A stretch of 64,000 nucleotides of DNA from Labyrinthula sp. Ha (taxonomy: Eukaryota; Sar; Bigyra; Labyrinthulida; Labyrinthulaceae). The stretch covers positions 62,001-126,000 of the forward strand of contig JAALGZ010000037.1 of NCBI GenBank assembly GCA_015227615.1. The letters run 5' to 3'. The notes under the pieces are model-generated. The model had not been told where the DNA came from. It searched no databases and saw nothing but the letters and a program-made list of their open reading frames with translations. The position numbers were made by a program, and so were the translations under genes. Positions 25,201 to 36,015 of the stretch are shown piece by piece. Numbering within the stretch: position 1 is the first letter of the stretch; every line of letters starts with the position of its first letter.

Positions 25201-28200
25201 CTGTCTACTTATTTTATTATTGAAAAGGGCTCCGAAACAATGTAATAGCTCGAGAAAGTAAGTATTAAAAAACTTTTAAGAGAAATAAGATATTTTTAAG
25301 TTCCATACAATATGAAATCCAGTGTGATTATTTTATTCAATATTCAGAGAGAAGCACAGAGGATTCACTCTGAAAAAAAATAAAATACTGTCTAAGCAGA
25401 CTAAAACACGATATCAGTTAATTTAATTTATCAAGAAAACATAGTCCTTAACTGAAATAAATTGCTAAAAATCGACGCAACATAGTGCTACCATCGCAAA
25501 CCAATTATTCAAACTCACAAAAGCACAATATGTAACTTAGATAAGATACATGTAACTCAAGCTTACGCCCCACAACTAGCACTTCATGTTACCGTATTAC
25601 TAAAATGATGGTAGAACACTATAAGGAAATCAATAGGAACAGAATTTTCGCCGATATTGCTTCTTTCAAGCAACCGAACTCCGTCTGTGCCATCGAACCC
25701 ATACATCACCTAGAAAGATCTGATGAAAGTATGATATAATTCTTTGAATTGTCCTCCTTTTATCTTGTTTTAGTTTTCTACATTAAAATAAATTCAACTT
25801 TCCGCTACAACAAAAAGCCAAAAACATAATCCTACAACTATAGTAGTCGTTAAATACATAGTTGATCTAGAAATCGTGTATATGATAGGTCTTCTGGTTA
25901 ATTATATCCAAATAATAATTCTGGGTAGCTATACTTCTATTGATTGTAGCATTATCCCAGTGCCTTATATGTTAGTTCAAAGAATTAAATGTAGTAAATT
26001 AACTGCCATACCTTGCATATTAGAACTTATTAAGAAATATCTTAATAACTGGGTATGATATTATTGTCGTAATATTGCAATCAATGTTCATTAATGAAAA
26101 CCACTCTTTTGTAGTGTTTATGCTTAGACCTATAGTGTCCTGAAACTTGAGTGTTTTGGGAGTAAACTTTTTATTTTCTAATATTTTCCAAAGAATGATA
26201 ACAAAACTTGTAAAGGTAGAACCTTTCAAGCCAGTGCAAGTGATTGGAACTTTCGTTGTTTCATGCAGTTTTCTTTTCATAATAGAATCTAGGATCAGAG
26301 TGAATGCGGAAGTGGTAACGAGTATCATTGAGGTGGTCTGGTAATGAAATCAAGATTTTTCATAGCCTTTAGTTTATTGAATTCTTATACAGAGAGATAA
26401 ACCTACTTCTTATATTTTTAGGAATATTATTCCCCGAGTTCTAAATTTCCACACACTTGTTAGAAATGATATTAAAACCTTTTTAGAAGTCAAAAAGTAG
26501 TTTTTTTTCACTTTTATAGTATTTAGAAAACTCTTTCATATCCTAGTTCAGTTGTTTTATTTGCAAAAAAGTTGATTCTTGTTCACGGAAACCTTTTTAC
26601 AATTCGGTGAAGCATTGCAAGGTAATTCTTATATCTTCATTGGTGATACCAGCAATTAACATAATGGTTACACTAACCTGGGCTATTATCTGAAGCAAAA
26701 CTAAGCCATTATCGATTTTTTCTTACTGGTTTCGCTGTGCCTAATGTTTATGATAATAATTATTTGCAGATTGTTGCGGGTAAAGTTAATTTCTCGGTGG
26801 AGGATTTTCACCGCACTCCCCTGCATGTTGAAACGTTATACTTCAGTTGGATCTGATAAAAATGTATGGCATATAATGTTTTCCTGGAAGCTAATTATCT
26901 AGTTGATTATGTAGTATTTTTGCTTTCAGTATTCCAACATCTTAAAAATTTGTGTATCATGATACTTAGTCTGTCGTCTTGAATAAAATAAGTAGTTTTT
27001 CATTTGAGTTTGATTGATCTCATAATACATTTCTCGTTGTTGCTTTATATTGTTTTTTTTAATTTTACTGTAAGATCTTCAACCAATACCAGTAGCCACC
27101 TCCTTTTATTGTTCTTTGTTGTCTTATAAGCTATTTCTGGACTGCCATTGAACTCATCTGCCGGTAACCAGATTGTTGATCAGTCACTTTATTAGAATAG
27201 GGTAGCACTCGCCAGTGAGCTCATTTATGAGCCCTCCGGATCCAATTGCTCTAGGTTTAAGTGTCTGTGATGCAAAAGATCAGCTCATCTGATAGGAAGG
27301 CAGTTGTCGTTACAGCCTTAGTAGGTGGCTTTGGGGAAAATATCGTCACTGTGTTCAAGATACGAATTTTTATTCTTTTAACTTGTCGAAACAACTCTGT
27401 CAAAGATTTAAATCATCACGAATATTGTTCTTGAGGTGGGTGAAAGTAAATAGTTAATCTTTATAGTATTAGGAAGTTTGCGTTGAGACTGACTAAATCT
27501 TGACCTTATCAAAGCTGATTTATACTCCGTGGTTCTTGTAAAAATCGTGAGAGAGAGAGTTCGCACCCAGATGGTAATATATTTTTATCTCCTGTTTTGA
27601 AAATCTAAAATTAAGTACCGAACTCAGACTCGTTTACTACCAGAAAAATCACTAGACTGTTTTCAGATATTTAGCTTGCGAACCTGATGATAAGGGTTTT
27701 TTTATGTGGATTGTTATTCTCGTTATATATTGACTGAACAAATAATTATTTTTGAGACTAGATTGGAAGCTTAGGATCAAGTATTAACAATACTTACTAA
27801 GTATATTGTTTCAAATGAAATGGTTGTTGATCCTATTAATGCAATTTAAGATTTTACAGATGTTGTGTCGAGATATATTGAAGAAAATGTTGATGTCAAA
27901 TTCGAAATGTTTGAGAAAGACAATGGGAATGCCGAAAATCGCATGAAATTTTTGAAGGAAAATATATCTGAATTTGGGAAAAGAACAAAAAGAAAACGCG
28001 CGAAATTGAGAGCAATGAGTTTGAATTTTGCATTTTTAAGCTATCAGAAGGCATTCTTAACTCCAATCCTAGAAACTTTTAAAGCTTGAGTACATACTAA
28101 ACAAGGTTTCTTTCTTTTAAAATAAAATAATTTATTAGAAATTATTAGGCGTTTGTTAATTTAAAAGGAATGAAACTTAAATGGAAGAAAAGACTATACA

Positions 28201-30458
28201 AGACGTAAGAAAATATATGAAGGAATAATTGGTGGATCACTTTAAAAAGTAACTTACATTTGATTTTAGGGCTTAATTCGTACAATACTAGTTCGATGTT
28301 CATTCAATAAAAATATTACCTACACAAATTTTTGGAATTTAAATTACTTAGTGAAGAGTTAGTATTCATTTTCCCTAGGCTTTAACTTATTTTATTTAGA
28401 TGAATCACTTTTCATCTCTCATATTTCTTATTGAGATCAGAATAGTTGTTAGTCTTAGAAAGATTTACTCTTTAGTATATTTCCTGTTGATAAAAAAGTG
28501 CATAATAAAGCAGATTTTATGAATCGTTTTATAATTTTACATTTTTTTTACCTTTCCAATCTCCTAATTGACACTTTATATACAGAATAGTATGAATAAT
28601 ATACCTTAATCAGAAAATATCACAAAAAAAGTAATGTCTAGGAAACATCATAGTTAAGAGTTTAATAGGTGTCATGTTAAATATTTAATCAGATTGATAT
28701 TATGTATAATATAATGAACTTCTTATGATTAACTCTTCATCCTGTTCTATAACAGAATAAGAGTTTGTACAATAAACCTTTTTTATTCAATGATGCCAAT
28801 CAAATATGTTAGAATTTATAGTTGTAATGATGAGTTTCAAAAAAGTTACATAGAGTAAAACTAAATAAATTTAGTTTTTCTATATCACATGTTTTTTTGA
28901 AAAATGATAGATTATTGTCTACAAGAATTATTTCATAAAATATTAACAAGAAAATTAAATTTCAAATTTATTTGTGTTGGTTCTATGTAAGAGAAAACTT
29001 ATTTATATTCAAAGTTATATTCTCGCAGAGATGTTTTTTTAATAATTTATGCATTGTTTATGATAGAGAAATATTTGCTTTATAAGATTAGTATAGTTTT
29101 AGGTAAAAGACACATAATAAAGGTGAAGAAAACTATTTGAGCGTAGTCAAATAAAAGAGTGTTATTCTTATGAATATTGTACAAGTATATTTATTTCACT
29201 ATATAGAAGATAATGGTAATTTTTCCAAATTATGTTGTCTCTTATCTAAATATTATGATAAAGATAATTAAGAACAAATATAAAAAGAAGAATATAGCTG
29301 ATCGAAAGAGATTATATATATGAACCAAATTTTACTAATTATACGTGAATTCATTTCTTTGTCATGCTTTCACTTATTCCTTATGTTGTGTATTCAAGGT
29401 TGTGTTTGCTCTCTGTTTATCTCACTATCCTATTCTACATTTCTAATTTCATGTTTATATATTTTGTTTGGCACGTTGCAGTCTATTTATCTGTTCCAAG
29501 TGTTCTAACTATATATATTCAGTACAATAGCCTATAGAACAAACTGACTTATATATTTATTTGAATATTTAATAGAAACAATTTAGTGAATATAGATTAT
29601 TTAGATAAAGTTTAAAATAAAACTTAGTAGAAGAACTAAATAGAATATTGCAGAAAAGGAACCTCATTTCAATGCCTAAGGAATATTTTGAATATATCAT
29701 CCTTGAGTGTTTGGAATTAGGTGCAAAGATGATGTTATGATTTAACTATTTTCCCTTCACTAAAACGTTTGAAAATAAACATATCTAAGTCTAGTAAACT
29801 TTGTTAGGAAACTAAAAAAAACATTTTGTAAAATAAAACAATCTAATCTTCAATCGCTCTAAAAGAAAAGAACTCTATACATATAGTTAAAGTGAAGGCC
29901 AGTTTCAATCATTTTGTTGTTTATAGTGCAGTTATAAAAAAACTATTGGAATATTCATGTTAAGAAGATGAATTGCAACTATTACTAAATTTAGAGTAAC
30001 CTTTAAGTAAAAGGAATTCTCTACTTTGAAATAAAATATTTGAATAAATACATTTTTAACATTATAGTTAGCAGAAATAGATTGATGTTTATTTCTCTAT
30101 TCAAAGAGTTTTCGAGACATTTAAGTAGAATACTCAAAAGAAAGTCTTTTAATTCTTAATTGTTTTATTACTCATTATAGATATAAATCGACCATCTTCT
30201 CTGTTGCATCTGCATCTTTTAAGCTTAAACACATTTACAGCTAATAAGAACCCTTTTCTATAGAAAACAATTTTTATTTAACCAAACTTCATAAAGATAG
30301 AAATTTATTCAAAAATATTAAAATCCTAATTAAAAAAGAGAATAAGAAAAACGTGAAAAAGTTATTTTGAGAATAAACAGTACAGAAAACCACAAATCTG
30401 TTATACTGGTTTTTCTCCAAGTCTACTACATATATTGCTAAATAAGAAAAAATAAACT
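19254..30458. other. 11-kb gene-free stretch
   Basis: Nothing here can be supported as an intact gene. The longest frames (111 codons at 22650-22985 on plus, 102 codons at 26020-26328 on minus) are of a length expected by chance at this base composition and match no family I know. A coding-like stretch lies at 27865-28089 (listed separately). From about 28.1 to 30.4 kb the sequence becomes markedly more AT-rich. I identified no repeat pair, tRNA or rRNA. Confidence 0.5.
27865..28089 (+). pseudogene. Coding-like fragment, possible gene remnant
   Basis: A 74-codon open stretch with a charged, lysine- and glutamate-rich composition unlike random AT-rich DNA (IEENVDVKFEMFEKDNG, then GKRTKRKRAKLRAMS), ending at TGA. 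The same frame is also readable for about 35 codons upstream (from about 27777) but is interrupted by a TAA near 27848. No GT...AG intron of the usual size removes that stop in the right phase. If translated alone, the first ATG (27907) would give about 60 residues. No family is recognised. It may be the 3' end of a dead gene or of a transposon ORF, or chance. Confidence 0.25.
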
Positions 30459-31070
30459 CTATCTATTTTGAAATGGAGAAATATCTTTTAAACAAGATTC
30501 TAATACACTATTAATAAAAAAATCTGCTTTTTCTTTACATTGTTCATGTACTTCCAAACTCAATTTCACTCTTCTTTTTAAACAGTCTCTTCCTCTTCCT
30601 CTCATCCAATACTTTTTTTCTTCTAAATTTTTATCTTCATTTTTTCCTTGATTCCATTTTATAAAATTTCTTTTTCCTTCTACAAAATATCCACAATCTC
30701 CAGAAAGATTTGCTGCACGAATTTCAGAACAAGCAATGTGAAAACAATTTCTCCAATCTAAATCAATTCTGTAATTATCATAGGCATGAACTAATTCATG
30801 TAAAACCGTTCTTTTAACGTGACTATCGTTTATATTATATTTCTCTATATTATCTTCACACAGCAATATTTTCCCTTTTCTGTCGCTTTCTGAAGAAGTT
30901 GGTGGTTGAAATCCACCTATTAAGCTTTCATTTCCGCATTTTCCACATTGGATAAAAGTTTCATCCATCGAAGGAAAAGAATCCAACAAGTAATTCACTT
31001 TGGAATTCTTTAATGCTTTCAACAACTTCTTATTGCATTCATTTTCATTTCTTTCTCCATTTGTTTCCAT
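30459..31070 (-). CDS. Mitochondrial inner-membrane peptidase ATP23-like
   Basis: A 203-residue metalloprotease of the M76 (ATP23/XRCC6BP1) family. A CGKC pair at residues 42-45 precedes the zinc-peptidase motif HELVHAYD at 91-98. DW, HIACSEIRAANLSGDC (about 111-126) and the C-terminal cysteine pattern ending ESCLKDISPF are hallmarks of the family. In yeast ATP23 processes the Atp6 precursor and helps assemble the F1Fo ATP synthase in the intermembrane space; the human relative is ATP23/XRCC6BP1. The ATG at 31070 is preferred because the frame upstream continues only to a GTG. Length is normal for the family. It is divergent from the next gene with 82 bp between starts. It implies a functional mitochondrion. 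Confidence 0.92.
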   Translation of the reverse strand: METNGERNENECNKKLLKALKNSKVNYLLDSFPSMDETFIQCGKCGNESLIGGFQPPTSSESDRKGKILLCEDNIEKYNINDSHVKRTVLHELVHAYDNYRIDLDWRNCFHIACSEIRAANLSGDCGYFVEGKRNFIKWNQGKNEDKNLEEKKYWMRGRGRDCLKRRVKLSLEVHEQCKEKADFFINSVLESCLKDISPFQNR

Positions 31071-31152
31071 TAATTTTACATGGTAATGCACCGTTGTGTC
31101 TTAAAAAGTTTCTAACCGTTTAGCAGTCGTTTTGCAAAATTTGTTGAATAGG
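31071..31152. promoter_or_regulatory. Bidirectional promoter region
   Basis: An 82-bp spacer between divergent ATGs at 31070 (minus) and 31153 (plus). It contains CACCGTTGTG, TCTAACCGTTTAGC and TTTTGCAAAATTTG. TAACCGTTTA is a Myb-site-like sequence that also resembles the CCGTTTAAAA motifs upstream of the dynein gene and the minus-strand gene at 46245. Function is inferred from position. Confidence 0.4.
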
Positions 31153-31572
31153 ATGAATTCAGTGAAAGAACTTGAAGTAGACAGAAAGAAAAGAGAAAGG
31201 GAAAATGTTGAGTTAGGATTTGATGAAATGAGAAAGCTGTTCGATTTTGACGGATTGATGGAAGATTTTGATGTTGATATTGAGGAGAATCATGTTCAAG
31301 AAGAGGGAAGGAAGATCTGGCAAAGGCTAAACGAGTTAAGTAAGAAAAACCCTCAGGAATATAAAAAGTATATTGAAAAACAACTTGGTATTGCTAAAAA
31401 GGAGAATTTAAGAATGAATAAAGTTGCTTCAGATCCAAAAGAGTTATTAAGCAAAAAGGAAAAGCAGGAAAGAAAAGATAGCAAATTGGAAATCGCCCAA
31501 AATAAAAAACTTGTTGAAGAAATCCCGATATCAAAACAATCACTTGAATTAAAGAAAGGGTTCTTGAAATAA
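31153..31572 (+). CDS. Small protein with PIH1-like N-terminal helix (tentative)
   Basis: A 139-residue highly charged protein. The best clue is the segment EEGRKIWQRLNELSKKNPQE and the following YKKYIEKQLGIAKKE (about residues 48-82). It resembles the N-terminal helix of PIH1-domain proteins such as PIH1D1/PIH1D2, which act with HSP90 in dynein-arm and R2TP assembly. The PIH1 beta-domain itself is absent, and the C-terminal half is a lysine/glutamate-rich helix. The ATG at 31153 is the first in frame; the open frame continues upstream only to a TTG. Only 17 nt separate its stop from the ATG of the Rieske gene, so the two may share a transcript. It could equally be a lineage-specific coiled-coil protein. 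Confidence 0.5.
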   Translation: MNSVKELEVDRKKRERENVELGFDEMRKLFDFDGLMEDFDVDIEENHVQEEGRKIWQRLNELSKKNPQEYKKYIEKQLGIAKKENLRMNKVASDPKELLSKKEKQERKDSKLEIAQNKKLVEEIPISKQSLELKKGFLK

Positions 31573-31589
31573 GATCTAAGCAGTTTAAG

Positions 31590-32113
31590 ATGGTTGAAAA
31601 TACTTCTATCACCATAAGTTTTGTTGAGTTTCAAGAAAAACAGAGGAATGGACGATATCACTTTGTATGTATTGAAATATATGGCTGAATATGTAGGATT
31701 TGAATGGGCGGTATCTTACTTTGTTCTTTTTGAAAGGTGTTGGTCTGGAGTGGTTCGCTTTGGACAGTGTATGTTACCATACTGGAGGACCACTAACACT
31801 TGGAGATATTGAAGAAACACCTGGAGATAAAAAAGTTGTAGTTTGTCCTTGGCATAAGTATAAAATAGATATTCAAACAGGAGACAAAGTATACCAAGGC
31901 ATTAATGTAAAAACTAAAGAGACAAGCTGGAAAACTATGCAAAACGTTCAAGCTACGCATACTGTTACTATTTTAGCAGATTCTGTCAGGATCACACTTA
32001 ATTCTGACGTGAATTCCTTTGAAAGCAATAAATATGCTTCCAATTCTCTCTGTGGAAAACTTTTCTCTTTGTCAACGGATACATCAGGAATACACTCTAC
32101 AATTAACCGTTAG
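31590..32113 (+). CDS. Rieske [2Fe-2S] domain protein (RFESD-like)
   Basis: Two exons, 31590-31664 and 31697-32113, with a 32-nt phase-0 intron, give 163 residues. The Rieske cluster ligands are visible as CYHTGGPL (C-x-H) and CPWHKYK (C-x-x-H), spaced as in soluble Rieske ferredoxins. Around them, VGLEWFALDSVCYHTGG and LGDIE match vertebrate RFESD-type proteins well. No oxygenase or membrane domain follows, so it is probably a soluble electron carrier; the partner is unknown. The splice is supported because exon 2 continues exactly into the family's first beta strands (GRYLTLFFLKG). The stop is TAG within TTAACCGTTAG. The ATG lies 17 nt after the stop of the upstream ORF. It converges on the hydroxylase gene with a 74-bp gap. 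Confidence 0.85.
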
Positions 32114-32187
32114 TGAAAATATTAAATTTTGGGTAAACTACTAGGCTTAGATTTAACCGTTTAAGTAGCATAACTGTCAACAAAAAG

Positions 32188-32964
32188 TTAAAGTTTTTTC
32201 TGACCTGATTTATACTCCGAAAATGTACCAAAAAGTTTATCAAAGAGCATTGTATTTTGAGCATAGTTGCATCTTGGAATTCTGTGGTGCATTTCGTGGG
32301 CTCTGACTGTATATCCAAAAAGTTTGACATCATATGGTGTATGGTTGAGAAAAGCACAAGTGGCATAGATTGGCATGAATGCTGCAAGAGTTAGAGGATG
32401 AAGAGAAGAAAATCGGTTGATAATTTCAAATGCAAGAAAAACACAAGAAAGTCCTAAAATCTGTTCCAAGGGGTGTTCATTTCCAGCGTCCAGATATCCT
32501 CTTGAAGGAAGACTTTGACGATGATGATGCTTGTGGATAAGAGAGTAGATGGAGGGATGATGCATAGCTCTGTGTAAGAAGTAGTAAAAGAAATCATCCA
32601 AGAGAAAAATAAGTATTAGGTGCATGGGTAAGAGGATGAGTGATGGAGAAGTCCAGTCAAGGGATTGAGCGTATGAGAGAAGGTGAAAAAGGAAGCAGAG
32701 TTCGATGAACTGATTCATTGCTAGAAAAGAGTAATCCTTCATTGACAAGGAAACTAGTCCTTTTGAAATTGGAGGAGTTCTCGAAGGAAGTTTTGGTGTG
32801 TTGGTGTATTGAAGAATAGAAAGTAAAACAGTTTCTAGGATGAATTGAGAAAACATTTTCAGCAAAAGTGTGAAGAGTAGAAATGAAGGTGAGAGATTAT
32901 ATGGGTTTAGAAGTGGATATGATGATGTTTGGTTCTGAGAAAAGTGACTTTGAAAGGCTTCCAT
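32188..32964 (-). CDS. Fatty acid hydroxylase / sterol desaturase superfamily enzyme
   Basis: A 258-residue membrane di-iron enzyme starting at the ATG at 32964. Hydrophobic segments at about residues 25-55, 85-100, 105-130 and 170-205 surround the histidine clusters: HRAMH (131-135), HKHHH (144-148), NEHP (162-165), LNHTP (206-210) and HEMHH (223-227). This histidine pattern is characteristic of the superfamily (ERG3, ERG25, FA2H, alkylglycerol monooxygenase relatives). These enzymes use O2 and reducing equivalents to hydroxylate or desaturate lipids, typically in the endoplasmic reticulum. The substrate cannot be fixed from sequence alone. Its length, lack of a cytochrome b5 domain and GYLDAGNEHP motif are closer to the small sterol-desaturase-like group. 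TTTTGCGCAATATT lies about 20 bp upstream. Confidence 0.88.
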   Translation of the reverse strand: MEAFQSHFSQNQTSSYPLLNPYNLSPSFLLFTLLLKMFSQFILETVLLSILQYTNTPKLPSRTPPISKGLVSLSMKDYSFLAMNQFIELCFLFHLLSYAQSLDWTSPSLILLPMHLILIFLLDDFFYYFLHRAMHHPSIYSLIHKHHHRQSLPSRGYLDAGNEHPLEQILGLSCVFLAFEIINRFSSLHPLTLAAFMPIYATCAFLNHTPYDVKLFGYTVRAHEMHHRIPRCNYAQNTMLFDKLFGTFSEYKSGQKKL

Positions 32965-33180
32965 TGTTTTATTTATTCTTTTGTTTTGCGCAATATTGTA
33001 TGTTGCGTTCTAGATCTATATCCATGGTAATGTCATATTGTGCTAGAACACATAAATCTGACAAATATTTCAGCTGCCTGTTTAATTATAAGGTGGTACA
33101 AAACGTTAATATTCAATAAATACTAGTTTAAAAAAGGTATAGGTAAAGAGATCAAGGGAGATTTAAGATAAATTTGGATA

Positions 33181-33303
33181 GGATTTTATTTTTTGATAAG
33201 TTATCAATATTTCTTGCCCATAGATTTCTTATTGATTGATTCTGATATTTCCTCGACCATTATGATTTAGTATTGATTTACTATGATAATGAATTCTTAA
33301 CCT
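33181..33303 (+). repeat. Foldback repeat arm (third copy)
   Basis: Aligns along its length with 1542-1663. It shares the GGATTT start, the CCCAT block, ATTGATTCTGAT, ACCATT and AGTATTGAT blocks in the same order. The terminal hairpin is TTGATAA-G-TTATCAA (33193-33207), whereas the 1.5-kb copy has TATTGATA-TTT-TATCAATA: the sequence differs while the pairing is kept. The following TTAGAATCAAAATC may be the start of a collapsed inverted partner. Confidence 0.6.
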
Positions 33304-35176
33304 ATTAGAATCAAAATCTTTTGAAAAGAAAAATAACTCTATGGTTTCTATTAACTTTCAGGGTCAAAATAAAAATACTTTGGATATTAATATTTTTCAT
33401 CAATTTCTGAGACTACACGGTATCGCTCCAAATTTGATACGTTCGTAATTTGAGACATAGCTTTTATCTAGACTGGTCTATTTATAGATTACTTTCTTTC
33501 AGTGGTTCAATTATTTCTTTAGTTAGAGGAATCACTCAAACATATTTTTTGCAAATTAGTAAACACAGAAATGAATTGAAGATATCACGAAGGGAGAGAA
33601 TATAACGAAATGTACAAGAAACTAGAGAAACTTATGAAGAAGTTATTTTTTTAAAGAAGTGAGATAGTAGGTGCAGAGTTATTATATAGGTAGTAATTTT
33701 CATGGACGATTTTCAGTTGAGAGTCTAATCGCTGTTTCGAGGTATTATTAGGTAATAACGACGATGCAACATATTGTGACAAAGTTAAGACATAACCCAA
33801 CAGGATGCGGTCTAAATAGAGCCGTAAAAAGTTATGTAGCATGTATTTGAACCATATTGAATGTTCTGTGCAGTTAAGAAGAGAAATTTTAACAGTTGCT
33901 TGAAGGGCTCTTCGCAGGTAAAAGGGGAATGAAGGTTAGACCTCTCTATACTAACATGGTAGTAGGTCTCGAGTGTACAAGCAAAAACTTCCCCCAATAT
34001 TGCCAAAGAAAGAAGGTAAGCCAGAACAAAATAAAAAACAGTTTTTTTATTATTTCTGCTTTTTTGGCAGTCACAGGTAAAGGATAAATCTAAGGAGCTG
34101 AGGTCCAGTTGGTGTAATTGAAGGGATGTTCACTCGAAATTAGATATAGGAAGAGCTCGCTGAGTAAAGGAAAGAAGCATCTAGGGTTATTTTTTGTCCA
34201 AAATCTAGGATTAGACCCCAGCTGATCTATGATGGAAGATATATATCCCTTGCATAGGATTTTGGGTTTGGTTTTTTGTTTATAGGCTGGGCCGAGGGAT
34301 CATGCTTCGCTGTTGTTTAGGGCCATTTCAATATATGTTTAAGCACTAACCCATTAAGCGTTGGCTTTCTTTCTGACAATTTAGTAGATTACATTCTAAT
34401 AACTCAACCTTTATTCCGAGAATTTTTTCTGGTTTTCATTAAATTATGGATACTGATGTCTTCTGAGTTACTACCTTTTTTTCTAGCTCTCTTCAGTCAA
34501 CACTTAAATGAGTCTTGGCTGACTTAAACGCCCTCAAATTCATGGTGCAATATTACTTGAGCACTAGTTAATAGCATCTACGATGCTTCCAAGTACTAAT
34601 CATCCTATATTCTTCCAACTTTAGATGCAAATGTAAACCACATTAATTTAAATCCTCTTAAGCAGTGTATCTAATGTTTTCTGATGTTTTAATTTAAGAA
34701 TTGTATTTTTCAGGTTCAATATCACACCTAATGTTTAACCTAAAACTGTAAATCATTGAAGAGGATCAGACTACATTGCATCTTCTAAGCATTCTACGGA
34801 TATAACCATATATTCTCTTCGTGTCTTCCATGCTCATCATATTTGAGGCAATAAAAGTGAACATTTAGACAGAGCTACTTTATGCGGATATCTCTGTACG
34901 AAGGGTCTACAGGAGCTAAGAAGTTTGCATACAGAACGACCATTAGCGTAATTATCCCTTAAGTTGATGGAAAGATCTAAGTCTCAGCATAAAAGGATAA
35001 GGTCACACCATTCTGCATCACTTGTCTATTCAAGTTTGAAACTTCTATAAAGTGATGTTTAAAATATTGTTATTGTTCTCAATCCTCTTTGAATAATAAC
35101 TTCGTTTGTTGCTACCATGTATTAGTAATAAAATCTCCAATAACGTCATATAAAACTAAACATTATCATAAAAGAC

Positions 35177-35307
35177 TTACTGCAGTATTTTAATTACTTC
35201 AGTTCCCATTTTATCCGCATACCACTCCTGGAGAAATTTCTTGACGTCATTACCGACAGTGGTGGCGCAGCTTGAGGTAACAATCTGCTTGAATCTCTTA
35301 GCTGGGC
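35177..35307 (-). pseudogene. Isolated exon-like coding segment
   Basis: In one minus-strand frame this stretch encodes about 43 residues of convincing protein-like composition (PAKRFKQIVTSSCATTVGND, then VKKFLQEWYADKMGTEV), ending at TAA (35177-35179). GC content is higher than the surroundings. A 30-nt GT...AG interval (35308-35337) directly precedes it and would be an acceptable intron here. The sequence beyond that donor meets an in-frame stop, and I cannot find a further exon. It looks like the last exon of a gene whose other exons are lost or unrecognised. The family is not recognised. Confidence 0.3.
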
Positions 35308-36015
35308 CTAAGGAAAGGTACAAAATCTACGTGTTACAGTGATTGCATGTCTAATAATAAAACTAATTTCTTTATTTTCATTTTTCTTGGGGGCCGTTTA
35401 GAATACACTTAATTTTAACAATTTATTCTTTAATGAATCAGCATTACCAAATCAGGATCCTGGTTGCTTGGACTAAAAGTACGTTTTCAAAGTCGCTCTT
35501 TTTTAGGTGTTTTCAAAGGTTTTGACAGATGTTTTTTAAGTTAGATCAAAGCAGTCGGTCATATATGATCCCGTTTTCAGTGGCTAGGCTGTAGAGCTAC
35601 TGCTTAAAAATGATGTCAACGGGATTCCCAGTTCAAAAGCTAATGAATGAAACTAGAACTGTCAAATGAAATGAACAACCATTATGCTGAAGCATAGTGA
35701 GAACTAAATTAATACTTATCTCCAATAACATTTCCCAGAGAACAAACCTCCATGGGAAAACATTCACAGTTAATTCCCCAGTGAGTTTGTCTAATCTCAT
35801 TACAATTTATCTCAACGCTAATAACAAAACCAAGGCCCCAAACAATATATATACAAAAATATTCATTATAAATTGTGGTGAGAACCCAATTTTTTATCCC
35901 TAACTGCAGTTGGTAAAATTTTGTCCTTAACGTTCTATTTGAAGAAACATTATTCTCAATACAATGTTGCATTACTCTGTTCAACGGAGGACGAAACAGA
36001 AGGAAAAAATCAAAG

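Larger units (their letters stand above)
32965..36015. other. 3-kb gene-free stretch with repeat copy and exon-like remnant
   Basis: Contains one arm of the foldback repeat (33181-33303) and an isolated coding-like segment on the minus strand (35177-35307). No other supportable gene. Minor frames of up to 64 codons overlap one another on opposite strands and look fortuitous. Confidence 0.5.

Noticed and set aside
26020-26328. 102-codon minus-strand frame overlapping a 65-codon plus-strand frame
   Set aside because: No family resemblance, no promoter-like motif, and opposite-strand frames of similar length make chance the simpler explanation.
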